64,000 bases of DNA, taken from the NCBI RefSeq assembly GCF_029873635.1, contig NC_080426.1, forward strand, positions 54,822,093 through 54,886,092, written 5' to 3'. The position numbers were made by a program, and so were the translations under genes. Below are positions 11,956 through 23,800 of the stretch, one piece after another. How positions within the stretch are numbered: position 1 is the stretch's first letter; the number at the start of each line of letters is the position of its first letter. Source of the stretch: Malania oleifera. Taxonomy: Eukaryota; Streptophyta; Magnoliopsida; Santalales; Ximeniaceae. The notes under the pieces are model-generated. The model had not been told where the DNA came from, searched no databases, and saw only the letters and a program-made list of their open reading frames with translations.

Positions 11956-14434
11956 TGATGATGTCGTTGAATAGAGTGGTCTCTCAGCACTTGATCCCCG
12001 GAGAGAATATCGTAACCTCACACTACACAATCAAGAGACTGGACAAAGCTAAACAAGCTTCAACAATGTAAATTCCTTTAATATTCAAACATAGTTGCCA
12101 TTAGAGTTTTATAATGAAAGATATAAAGCTAGCATGAGAGACAAGACATTAACTAGCTAACAATTCCCACACAAGCATGGGAGACAAAATTATTTAATAC
12201 TCTCACAACTTACTAAAGACACATGCAAGCTTAATTGTATTGCATTATTACAAATTAAATGGAGACATATGCCAAAAGGGAGACCCAAAACCGTGTGGGG
12301 CCCACATGAGTCTTGAGGTGGATCTTACTTCAATATTTCACTTGAGTCTTCAAGCACCTAATAGTCTTGAAATAACATATCCAAGAAAAATATAAAATCA
12401 ACTTAATAATAAAGTCTTCAAAAAAAAAAGCCTTCCATCAAAAAGTCTTCAAATAATCTCATATGTACCGAACAATAGTTATGAACAATAGTGGACATCA
12501 GGAGGTCATCCACATGTCACCATATCTGCAAAGGAAATAAACAAGGCATGTTGATCCCCATCAGTTCTTAAAACCCATTATCGACTGTGAGGATCCTCCT
12601 AAGTTTTGGAGTGGGAGGGGGATTTTGGGGTAGGTGTAGGAGGGAGGGGGTGGGTTTGCCATGGGGAGTTGTTTGCTATGGTAACAACAACTTGTCCTTA
12701 TCTTTAAAAAAAATATGTAGAGCTTATAATGACAAAAAATACCTTTTAGGCGGAAGCTTTTAAGTTTTATGAACTGTTATACAGTGTTTGCATTTTCACT
12801 AGGAACAATGCATCTTCATTTTTGTTATATGTTACAATGGACCATATATTTTCTCCCTTGCTTTCAAATATTGGTAGATTTGTTGTTAGATTTTGGAGTT
12901 AGTGTATAATATGCCACGCACATAATAATAATCCTCTAATATGTCACATCGATTATAAAGTGATTGAGTCAAGTCAAATTCAACTTTACCACATTCAAAC
13001 TTATTAAATTTTTAACAATCTTGAATTTGAGTAAAGTTCAAACCAAACTTTAAAGTATCTACTCAAACTTATTCATTTATGCAAGTAAACACAAGATGAC
13101 GAGTTCTTCTCGAATTGAACTAGCTAAATGCTTATGAATGGTTTGATTCTTTTAGAACATCTCATTATGAGAGATGTCACATTTTTAAGGTCTTATTAGG
13201 CAAAGGGGTAAAGGGACTCTTACTAATATTGTCTTATGATTTCTTTTACCTCACCAAACAAGCCTACTGACCTTGGACATCGACCCTCCCCTTAAATTCA
13301 AGTTACTTGAGCTATACAAGCCCATGCCTAAATAGTCCCTACTTTAAAGCCACTACAACCCATCAAATATAATTCAACCTCATTCAATAAGCCATAATTT
13401 AGCAAACCTAATCCAAGCCTACTAAAAGAGTCAATACTAAGCTTACAACCAGGATGCGGTTGATACGTATTAAGCTTGTTTATGTTTAAGTTCAACTTGT
13501 TTAAAAATCTCAAAATCCCAAAAAATTCAAAAAATTACAAGAAATTACTACAATTTTTTTTTTTTGTTTAAACATTTGCTTAGAAATCTCTAAAACTCCC
13601 AAGATTTTCCATAACTCCAAAGAAGGGTAAAAATATGAAAAAAAATTATTCATTAGGTTTTCATTAGTTTTGAATTTTGAAGTTATTGTAATAGTTTAAT
13701 TTATTTCTTCATCTTGGTTTTATTTAAAAAGTTATCAACTGAAGAAGTTTCAGAGGATGAAAAGGTTGGCTTTCTGTGCATTCAAAATTCCCTTATTTGT
13801 GGTGTTAGTATTTTATCCCATTCCTTTGTTTAGACGTATCTTTGCATTATCACTTTTAATCTTGAAAATTTCAAATGTTACATGACTTTGACAAGGAAGC
13901 TCGCAATACAATCATCTTGAGATTCTGTAAGGGAAGATTAATCTTGTACACCTTAGTAGGATGCATGATTGCAAGGGAATGCAATATTGAAAAGGGTAGG
14001 GAAAATAAGTTCATCAACAAAGCTCAAAAGCAAGACTAGTGCATCCTTGAGATAACTTTCAAATGGTATCATCATGAAATGGAAGCGTTAGAAGTACTAA
14101 TAACTTTTAATCGCATAATTATGCTTCTAAACCCTGCTTTTATTGATAAGATTCCATCAAACTTAAATCTCTTTTCATAATAGTAGTAGTGAAGCAATAT
14201 AGCTGTACCCCAAAAAAAAAAAGGTTAGCAAACTCATCAAACCATTCAAGAGATAAAACAGACCCCTTTTCTGAATGAGATAAGCAGACCTGTTTCTCCC
14301 CAACCCATTGACACCTGCAAGTGTCGAGGCCCTAAACTTACATTGTCTTGAGAACAATTAAAACTGAGGCAACTTATACACAAGCTATAACCATCCTGCT
14401 CGGATAATCTGAATTCAATTTTGGCAAATTCAGT
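11956..14434. other. Downstream flank of TROL, no gene recognised
   Basis: AT-rich sequence without recognisable coding content. One G-rich island at 12612-12654 stands out and is listed separately. ORFs here are short and show no domain. Confidence 0.5.
12612..12654 (+). other. G-rich island, possible G-quadruplex
   Basis: At least five runs of three or more G occur within about 45 bp, in a region otherwise near 65-70% AT. A C-rich block at 1669-1736 reads as a related sequence in the opposite orientation (shared words GGGGTAGG and GTAGGAGGG), so the island may be part of a dispersed repeat. Confidence 0.4.
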
Positions 14435-14440
14435 TTTATT
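14435..14440 (-). terminator. Candidate polyadenylation signal of TROL
   Basis: AATAAA on the minus strand, about 360 nt beyond the TROL stop codon. It is one of few matches in a plausible 3' UTR distance. Plant poly(A) signals are loose, so this is only a candidate. Confidence 0.3.
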
Positions 14441-14802
14441 ACGTCCATGTTCTTCACAGGAAAAATGCTTTGCCACTCCAAGATACTGAAAGAAACAATA
14501 ATTTGGCTACTGTCTGAATGAAATAAAACCACACCCAAATATAGCTCAATTTACAGAAGGTCCAAGCACATTCTGTAATAAACTCAAAAGCACAAGAAAC
14601 ACAAACAGGGAAATAATGGCAGGTGAGGAATTGCTGGAATCATGACACTGAAATTAATTAATCTTCAGTTCATGAAGTCCAAGCTCAAAAACATCAAATT
14701 GCACATGCATAATTTGCAAATCTCAAGCTTACTAAATTCCTAGCTGAACATTTGTCTGGTGCAAAGTAACATATCCAGATATCTCAGCCAGCAATTACAA
14801 CT

Positions 14803-14850
14803 CTACGGCTGCGAGGGGGTAGGAGATGTTGGAGGCTTGAAATCTGGATA
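14803..14850 (-). CDS. TROL: TROL exon 8 (FNR-binding tail)
   Basis: 48 nt encoding [15 protein letters not shown] and a TAG stop (14805-14803). The acceptor is TGTTGCAG. This short Ser/Pro-rich tail completes the motif that recruits FNR. Confidence 0.93.
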   Translation of the reverse strand, partial: YPDFKPPTSPTPSQP

Positions 14851-17800
14851 CTGCAACAAAAATGGAAAATAAAGAGGCATTTTTCAGATCATCAAATGGA
14901 AACTCATCTAAGTCTGATTCTCAATATGATCAAAGTGGAACTGATAATGCAAGAAAAAACGTGGCTTCCTACAGGAGTTTACTCCCCAGCCCCTACAAAG
15001 CTTTTCTTTTGGTGGGGGCTGGGGATTACCCTGGAGTGTCCATTTGCAAGTGCCAGGGAGGCAGTCAATTGTTAGTTCCCGAGCCCCAATTTTGAAGCCC
15101 CTGGAGCCTGGAGGTTTTAGACTGAACCAAAATACCAAAAGCATTTAGAGTACTCGTAAAGAGGATTACATATGGGTATGGTGAAAGTGGTCTTGATAAC
15201 CCAGAATGTGATTCTTCTTTAACTTCGGTTTTGGGGACAGAATTGATTTCAGGGATAGGTTTTGCAACTGCCTGCACGTTTGGCCCAGTGTTCAACTCTG
15301 TGACAGTGGCAGGTCCAGAGCTTGCTTCTGCTGGTGCGGGAAGAGCCTTGCTAGTCACAGGTGATGGCAGAAGAGCTTTTCCAATTTGCTGAATTTACCA
15401 CTCAAACAGACCAATTAGAGATATATTTATATGAGGAATGAACAATGATTTTATTCTTTTCAAAATTCTAAAAAACAAACATGTGGGAGATAATGAATGT
15501 GTAGTATTCTTGCTCAGGAAACTTCCTATCCTGAAAATCAATTGGTATTTTTAATGCATTTACTTCAAAGAACAACAAATACCAAGCCTTTTAAGTCCCA
15601 TTAGGTGGTCTTGACTATGAATCTGATTCCATTATTCTGCAGGATATTAGTCAATATCTTGGAATCTCAGAATGCTATCAAATCTTTACTCTTTATCACT
15701 GACCAAGTTATTTTTTTATCAAACCACCCCCCTCCCAATTGCTACTAATGACTACTAAATCATCTTGTCACTGGAATGTTATTTGGTCTATGTTACAGAG
15801 AGTCCAACCACCATCTTAACCAGCCTTCTGAAGAATGCTATGGCTTGATTTCTTATGTAAAGAAAATAAAATATATTAACCAATGTCATGTTAAGATAAA
15901 ATACCTTTATCTCACCAACAAGCTCTTTGGGGCCAACTTTGGTGTTCAAGAACTCGTCAAATTGTTGTACAGTTTCCTTCCGATCCTGTCATGGAATGTA
16001 GTAGAGTGTAAAAATTTCTGTTCAAATAGTAAGGACTTATGCTTTTTAAGGCAAGGGTAACAGGCACAGGCACCTTGACGGATATCTCACACAAATGGTC
16101 CTCCTATATCATCAAAAGTGGGGTGCATATTCTACAAGACCCACTGTCTTAAGAAGGAATGCTTGTTTGCACTTATGATTGTCTCTTAATCTTGAACCAA
16201 TTTAGTGAACCTAAACCATTTGGTTGCACCTCTAAACCCTCTTAATGCCTCAAATCAATTAGAAATCATCTTCTCACTTAGTATCCCTCTTATTTGTCCA
16301 CAGGCTGGTTAACAAATTCAAAATTTTAGTCAATAGTCATCACTTTGCCAAAAGACCGTACATATCACTGCTATGGTAGTTAAAACTAACTTTTGAGATT
16401 ATGATGGAGTCCTTTAGAAAGACTCTTCCCACCTAAAGGAGATGAATTAGATAGAAGATTTCCCAAATGTCTCACCAGAAAAATCTATTTTGGAACCCTT
16501 AATTGGTGGGTTCTAATATCTACATGAGAGCCATGTGCACAAGATACAAGGTACTTACAAAGATCTACACAATCAGATTCAAGATCTTCCCGAAACACAA
16601 GCCATTCTATATGCCTGACTTGAGGTCTGTAATCTGTCCAAAGGGCAGCCACATAATGGAGGACTCCTAACCACAGTTTGGGTATTGTGGACCTGGTTTG
16701 AGGAGATGAAATTCTTTCTCCTCGAGTTAGAGAAAAAGGCCTTCACCTAGAGGGTTTTACTGACAAGAAAGTTCAGAAGTTCAGAAAGGTATGGGAGACT
16801 GACTTCTGCAAACAGTAGTTTCTTGCTGACAAACTGAGCAAGAGCAACCGAGCCTAGAACTTGGAGTACCGTTTCCACCTGAAAAGACGAGAGCATAATC
16901 ATCAATGTTGAGTTCTCATAATAAGAATCATATACAAAACATTTAAAGGAAAACACAGTTAAAAAAACTCATCAGCCCAACCTCTGTAAATGCCAATACA
17001 CCAAATCCAGCAGCTGCAGCAATCCCAAAGGTAACAGGCAATGCATCAAAACCCTCCTGCACATTAATCATCCATCTTAAACTGCATAGAAACCACATCA
17101 TTGCACCTTTGAACAAAAGGCACAACATGTCAAGCAGCAATGAAAACACACCAACCCACCCTTAACTTCAACTTGGAGCTCAAGCTCAAGCAGTTTGACC
17201 TTGATATATATTCATGGACAGATTGAATCATTTGCAGTCTTACTCTCAACAAAAGTGCAAATACAAAGTGTTACTGGATTCAGTCACATGACTAGATAAA
17301 ACCTGCATGCCCAGTCGGTTATGAGTTGTTTATTTGTTTATTTATTTATTTTTGTTTATTTTGAAAAATTTTAATTTTGCACAATTGTTTTATACTTTAA
17401 TAAATGGAGAGAAGTTCTTTCTTTCAACTAACCACTCCGTCTGTACTGCAATTAATGTAACAAATATTATGTAAAGCACATAAACTGATCCAGCTACCCT
17501 AGGAGGAAGAGAATGATTGAGTGCATTTCATATATGGAAAGAGACAATGCAGCATATTGTATATCCTTCTTTTAAAACAGAGGGAAGTCCCTCAGTTGTC
17601 TCTTCTCACCATTGGAAAACTACAAATACTTAAATTACAATTAGTTTAAATGCTTCAAATGAATCATTACTGTTGTGTTTTTTGTGGCTCTTATACTTGG
17701 TGGAGTTCATAAACAAAGGAAGAAAAACATATGTGTGAAGTCATTGGTGCTGTGCAGCACGCATTCGTTGACGAATGGGCCTCATTCGTCGACGAATGGA

Positions 17801-20800
17801 GATACCGAAAGCAGATAAAGTTCAGACATTTAGAAGTTGTTGACAAATATGCCTGATTCGTCGACGAATGGACACTAATCGTCAATGAATGGGCCCTATT
17901 CATCGACGAATGGACTCGGGGCTGCAAGGATGATTTCAAATTTTGAATATGAATGTTAGAACGGTTGGGTATTTGGAGGGAAGCCTCCATGGGGTTGTTA
18001 AATACGTCATTCTGGGCATATTGTGGAGAGAGAGAAAGGGAAAAGGAGAGAAGAGCATTGAAACTCATTGTATTGTGTATTTTGTGATTCTTCATAGTGA
18101 AACCTTACAGATTGCTCCCGTGGATATAGGCTTTGCCGAACCACGTAATTCCTGGTGTCATTGCTCTTATTATAAATTTGTTTATTTGCTATGGTTGTGG
18201 AATAATTTTGGATAATCACCATTTATATTGTTGCATTTGGTTTTTTTTATCCTTTACACAATATACATATTCCGCTGTGCATTGTTTAAGGGGCATTTTT
18301 CACAACAATTGGTATTAGACCAAAGTTGCAATGGCGCATCTTCTTCTGCAAAATTTGATATTGTCAAATTTGATGGAACCGAAAATTTCGGTTTGTGGCA
18401 GAGAAGGATGAAGGATCTCTTGGTGCATCAAGGTATGGCGAAAGTATTATACAAAATTTAATCGGAAAGGATGAATGCAGTGACTTGGAATATATTGGGA
18501 GCAACGGACGTATCAACCTTTCGACTTTGTTTGGCCAATGATGTGTTGTATTACGTCATGGATGAGAATTCTTCGGCATTAGTTTGGCGAAAACTAGAAT
18601 GTTGATATATGTCTAAGGGTTTGTCAAAATCTGCAAGTGTAGAGGAGAAAGATTCAGAATGTAGTGATAAAAATATGCTATGTGTTTCATCGGGTTCGGA
18701 GTGCCTCACGGGTGATTCTTGGATCTTAGATACCGGATGCTCTTATCCTAAAAAATGGTTGAACACCTATAGGTCAGTTTATGCTGGCTGTATTTTGATG
18801 GAAAATGATATTTCATGCAAAATATTTGTTATTGAAAATGTCAAAATTAGAATGTATGATGGTGTTGTAAGAACCATATGTGATGTAAAGCATGAACCGG
18901 GTCTAAGGAGGAATGTTATTTCATTGGATACTTTAGACTGTAATGGATACTGTTACAAGTCTGAAAGTGAAGAAATAAAAGTGTGTGAAGGCGACTCAAT
19001 AGTGATGAAAGGAGAAAAAGTAGCGAAAAATATCTATGCACTGCAGGATGTTACGGTTGTAGGTGGATCTGCAGCTGTTGAATTTGAATCAGATATCTTG
19101 TAGCATATGCAGTTAAAGCATATGGGTGACTATATGTATTCAGATATTTAGGAACCGATTATGATAGCATCAGGGGATAGACATATGTATTTCCTGGGTT
19201 TATCACGAAGGGTCTTGGCATGCAGTGGCATATGTAATTAAAGCATATGGGTGAGTATATGTATTCAGATATTTAGGAACTGATGATGATAGCATCAGGG
19301 TAGACATATGTATTTCGTGGGTTTATCACGAAGGGTCTTGGTATACTTCATGTAGTGGCTGAAGTGGAGAATCAGACTGGAAGAGAGATTCTCAAATCAA
19401 AGATCGGAAATGAGTACGCTAGTTTTATTCAAAGAGTGTTATGAGTAGGGCAGATCATATGCAGGGCTTGTAGAGTACTTCTTGGGGAAGTCAGTGAGTA
19501 TGACGCGTTTCTCGTGTAATTGATCGCCAAATGTATCGCTAGATGGGAAAGTTGGAGGTGAAGTATGGGCAGGTTTTGCGGTAGACTACTCAGTTGTGAG
19601 TAGATGTCCACTGCTGCAATATTCTAATGATGGAAGATCTAGACTTCGTGTTATGTTCGGACAGTACACTTTTCTGGGGTATAAGAAAGGTGAGTTCAAG
19701 CAAGGTGATCCTGTGACAAACAAAGGGGTGATCGAGGACATGTCTTTTGTTGATGAAGCCATGGAGCAGCGTATTCAGGTAAAGAAAGAGAAACAAATGC
19801 CAGAAAACTGCGGTAGCAGCAATCATGTTATTCAAGTGGAGTTAGGGACTCAGGACAGAAATGTAGGGAGTTCTATCTCAGGTCAACAGTATCACGGTAT
19901 GAATGGGCGTGTGATGCAGGTGGAGCTACAAACTCAGGGCAGAGATGACATTGGTCATGTTGCAAGGAGTTTCAACTTAGGAGACTAGCAGAATCACGGT
20001 GGGCCCATGTACACTATTAGACCACCACTCAGGTATAAATTTGGCACTCTGGTGTTTCATGTATTCATTACTACCAGCAGCAAGGTTTCTACTATTTTTC
20101 AAGTTGCAATGCATAGCAAAGGGAAAATAGAAGGATAAGTGTTATGGTAGAAAAAATGGATGTATTGCATATGTACCAGGTGTGAGAGTTGGTGAGACTT
20201 CTAGTGTGGAAGAAAGTGATAGGATGCAGTGGAGTGTATATGTTGTGAGTGAATGACATGTTATTGGCTAGAAAGACTTTAACTGAGGCTAATTAGTTGG
20301 GAACTTTGTTGAAAGTGTTTACATGAATATGTTGGGTACGACCAAAATGAGTCATGGTTTGCTAATTCGCATGTACAAAACTGCACGGAGATTAGTGTTA
20401 TCTCAGGGTGGTTTTTTGGACAGGGCTACAGGGAGATTGGAGTTACCTCAGGGTGTCTTTATGGATGAAACCGCAAGGAGACTTTCTTTGTTGTCTCAAG
20501 GGGGTTCTGTGGAGAATCAATATAGAAAGTCTACCGTTTGGTACCCAAGAACAGGCTGTGATGTTCAGAATATGTCAAAGGTTCCCCATGATTGTGCAAT
20601 GCGGTGTTTCGGCAAGGAACAGAGTAGACCGTTAGTTGTAAGTTTTGTTGAAGACTATGCAGGGGACTTTGGTGATATAAGGCTTGCAGCAGCTTCTGTG
20701 TTTACTGTTGTGAGATGGTCTTATTCGAAGTCTAAGGTAAAGTCTACAGGTGTTACATCTTCAACTGTATCGGGGTTGATGGTGGAAGTCGAAGCTGCCA

Positions 20801-23800
20801 TCGGCAAGTTCAAGCGACGTTGCTTGGACTTAGTGTTTGTCTCTGTTGTAATATGGATCGGATAAATAGGATGCACAGCGGAATAAATACAACAAGCAAA
20901 TGAAACACAACCAGAAAATGATAAACAACAAGAACAACAAGATTTACATTATTTGGCAAAGCCTACATCCACGGAAGCAATGACACACGAATTTCACTAA
21001 GGAAATGTCAAAGTACATAATACACTTCTCAATGATCTCTCTTATATTTCACAATACCCTCAGACATAGATAAATAGACTTTTCTTTGGAGGTTTCCCCC
21101 CAAAAACCAATCAACTTAACGTTCAAATTCAAAATTTGAATTTCTGTCTTGTAGTCTAGGAACGAAATTGTCGACGGTTTTCTGAGATCGCCTGAAACCA
21201 TCGACGGTTTGAGATATTGAGAACAATTTCTGAGATGTTTGAGATTTTCAGCCAAACTGTCGACGATTTTCTCCCAAAAACCTATAGTATGTTCTTCTTC
21301 CTTGTGTAACTTAGTCATTCCAAGAAATGAACCACCATACACAACAATCTCCACTTTGGCGAATTTCTGCCTCTTAGGAGAAACACGAGAAACATACCCT
21401 GATACTCCACCTCGACCTTAGACCGTTATGTTGGGTTTGTCTACCTTCTAGCATTTGGAGACATGCACCAAGTCCATGAACTTGCCGATGGTAGCTTCAG
21501 CTTCTACCATCAACCTCGATACAATTGTAGATGTAACACTCGAAGACTTCGTCCTAGGCTTCCAATAAGACCTTCCGACAATAGGAAACACAAAAGCTGC
21601 TGCAAGTCTTATATCACCAAAGTCCCCTGCATAGTCATCAACAAAACTAACAACTGACGGTCCACTCTGTTGCTTGCTGAAACACTCCATTACACAATCA
21701 TGGAGGACCTTTGACATATCACAAACATCACAGCCCGTCTTTGAGTACCGAGCGGTAGACATTCCATATTGATTTTCCACAGATTCCCCCTGAGACAGCA
21801 AACAAAGTCTCCCCACGGTTCTGTCCACAAAGCTATCCTGAGATAACACCAATTTCCCTATAACTCTGTCCATTCGAATCAGCAAACCAAGACCCATCTT
21901 GGCCATACCCAACACATTCATGTCAAAGCCTTTCAATACAGTTCCCAACTAATTAGCCTCAGTTAAAGCATTTCTAGCCAATAACATGTCATTCACATAC
22001 AACAGATACATCACTTCACACATCAGTCTCCAAGTGCTAGAAAGGAGACAATCCCAACCGAACGTTCAAAGGTCAAGGTGGAGCAATGATATATGATTTT
22101 CAGGTTCTCCTAAGGGGCGTAGAATCGCCAAGGTGGAGATTGTTGTGTTTTTTGTGGCTCTAATACTTGATGGAGTTCATAAACAAAGGAAGAAAAACAT
22201 ATGTGTGAAGTCATTGGTGCTGTGCAATAGGCATTCGTCGACCTAGGCGATTATACGCCCCTTAGGACGAATGGAAATACTGAGAGCAGATAAAATTTAG
22301 ACATTCAGAAGTCGTTGACGAACATGCCTGATTTGTCGACGAATGGGCACTAATCGTCGACGAATGGGCCCTATTCGTCGACGAATGGACTCGGGGCTGC
22401 GAGGATGATTTCAAATTTTAAATATGAATGTTAGAACGATTGGGTATTTGGAGGGAAGCCTCCGTGGGGTTGTTAAATATGTCATTCTAGGCATATGGTG
22501 GAGAGAGAGGAAGGGAAAAGGAGAGAAGATCATTGAAACTCATTGTTTTGTGTATTTTGTGATCTTCACAGTGAAACCTTACCAATTGCTCCCGTGGATG
22601 TAGGCTTTGCCAAATCACGTAATTCCTGGTCTCATTGCTCTTATTGTTACTTTGTTTATCTGCTATGGTTGTGAAATAATTCTAGATTATCACCATTTAT
22701 ATTGTTGCATTTGGTTTTGTTTGATCCTTTACACAATATACATATTCCGCCGTGCATTGTTTAAGGGGCATTTTTCACAAAAATTACTACAATATCCATT
22801 CAACAAACCAATATCCACATTATTTGGGATAAAAAAAAAAAAGTGTTACTTCACTGTTTTTTCTATGTAGATCAGATATTTTAAATCATGAAATGTCACC
22901 TCACATTTCAATTCTAGCCATCTTCCGCATCCTCATCTGCCTTCTCCTTGTCTCTACAGCCCTTTTAGCTTATATTACTCATTTTGGAGGCATTCAATTG
23001 ATCATTATTGCACATTATCAATCTATCTCAACCAATCCTTTAAAAGGCGAGCCGTTTTACCCTCCTTGAGGCAAGGAGTAAGCATTTTGGGGCTGTAATT
23101 TTTTAAATAATCAATAAATAAAATTAATTTATATATAGTAAAAAAATGAGAAAAAAATTAGAATAATGGAGAAAAAAATAAGAATATTATTTTTAAATAT
23201 CATATAAGCCAATTTTAGATAATGTTAAAAAATAAGTATGAGCCACATTAGAAAAAGCCAAATTAAAGCATTCTCCACTAATTTCTAAGAATATATAACT
23301 AAATGACCAAAGTTCAAAGGTAGATCAAATTGGAAGGGATCCACGACTCGTCAGAAAGAGACGAGAAGCTTGGAGGAATTGTCAGAGAGGGAGAAGGAGC
23401 TGGAGGAAAGCTAGGAAGCTTTGTCAAGTCGTTGGAGAGGGATAAGGAGCTGGAGGAAAGCTACGGAAGCTTCGTCGAGTCGTTGGAGAGGGAGAAGGAG
23501 CTGGAGGAAAGCTACGGAAGCTTCGTCAAGTCCTCGGAGAGGGAGAATGAGCTGGATGAAAGCTACGGAAGCTTCGTCAACTCGTCGGAGAGGGAGGAGG
23601 AGCTGGAGGAATCGTGGGAGAGCTATGGAAGTTTCGTCGCGAGAGGGAGGAAAGAAGCTTCGTTGAGGGGTTTTGACACTCTAGAAATGCGTACGCCTTC
23701 CCAAATGAGGCGTGAAATGCGCGTTTTTCTTTCTGAGGCGTACGCCATTTCCCCTGAGGCGTACGCCATTTCCCCTGAGGCGTATGCATTTTAGGCTTTA

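Larger units (their letters stand above)
17671..22782 (+). mobile_element. Copia-B: decayed Copia LTR retrotransposon inside TROL intron 3
   Basis: LTRs at 17671-18307 (637 bp) and 22141-22782 (642 bp) enclose gag-pol fragments on the plus strand, opposite to TROL. A perfect ATTAC duplication flanks the element (17666-17670 and 22783-22787). The primer-binding site is degenerate, and the purine tract AAGGTGGAGAT ends at 22140. The 3' LTR terminus has mutated from ...CACAACA to ...CACAAAA. The LTRs share the TATTCCGCTGTGCAT block and overall layout with Copia-A, so they are the same lineage but a distinct family. The internal region is much shortened and contains a nested inverted relative (20844 to about 22030). 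Confidence 0.92.

Noticed and set aside
16747..17149. Two small hydrophobic proteins
   Set aside because: They are TROL exons 4 and 5 extended into introns.
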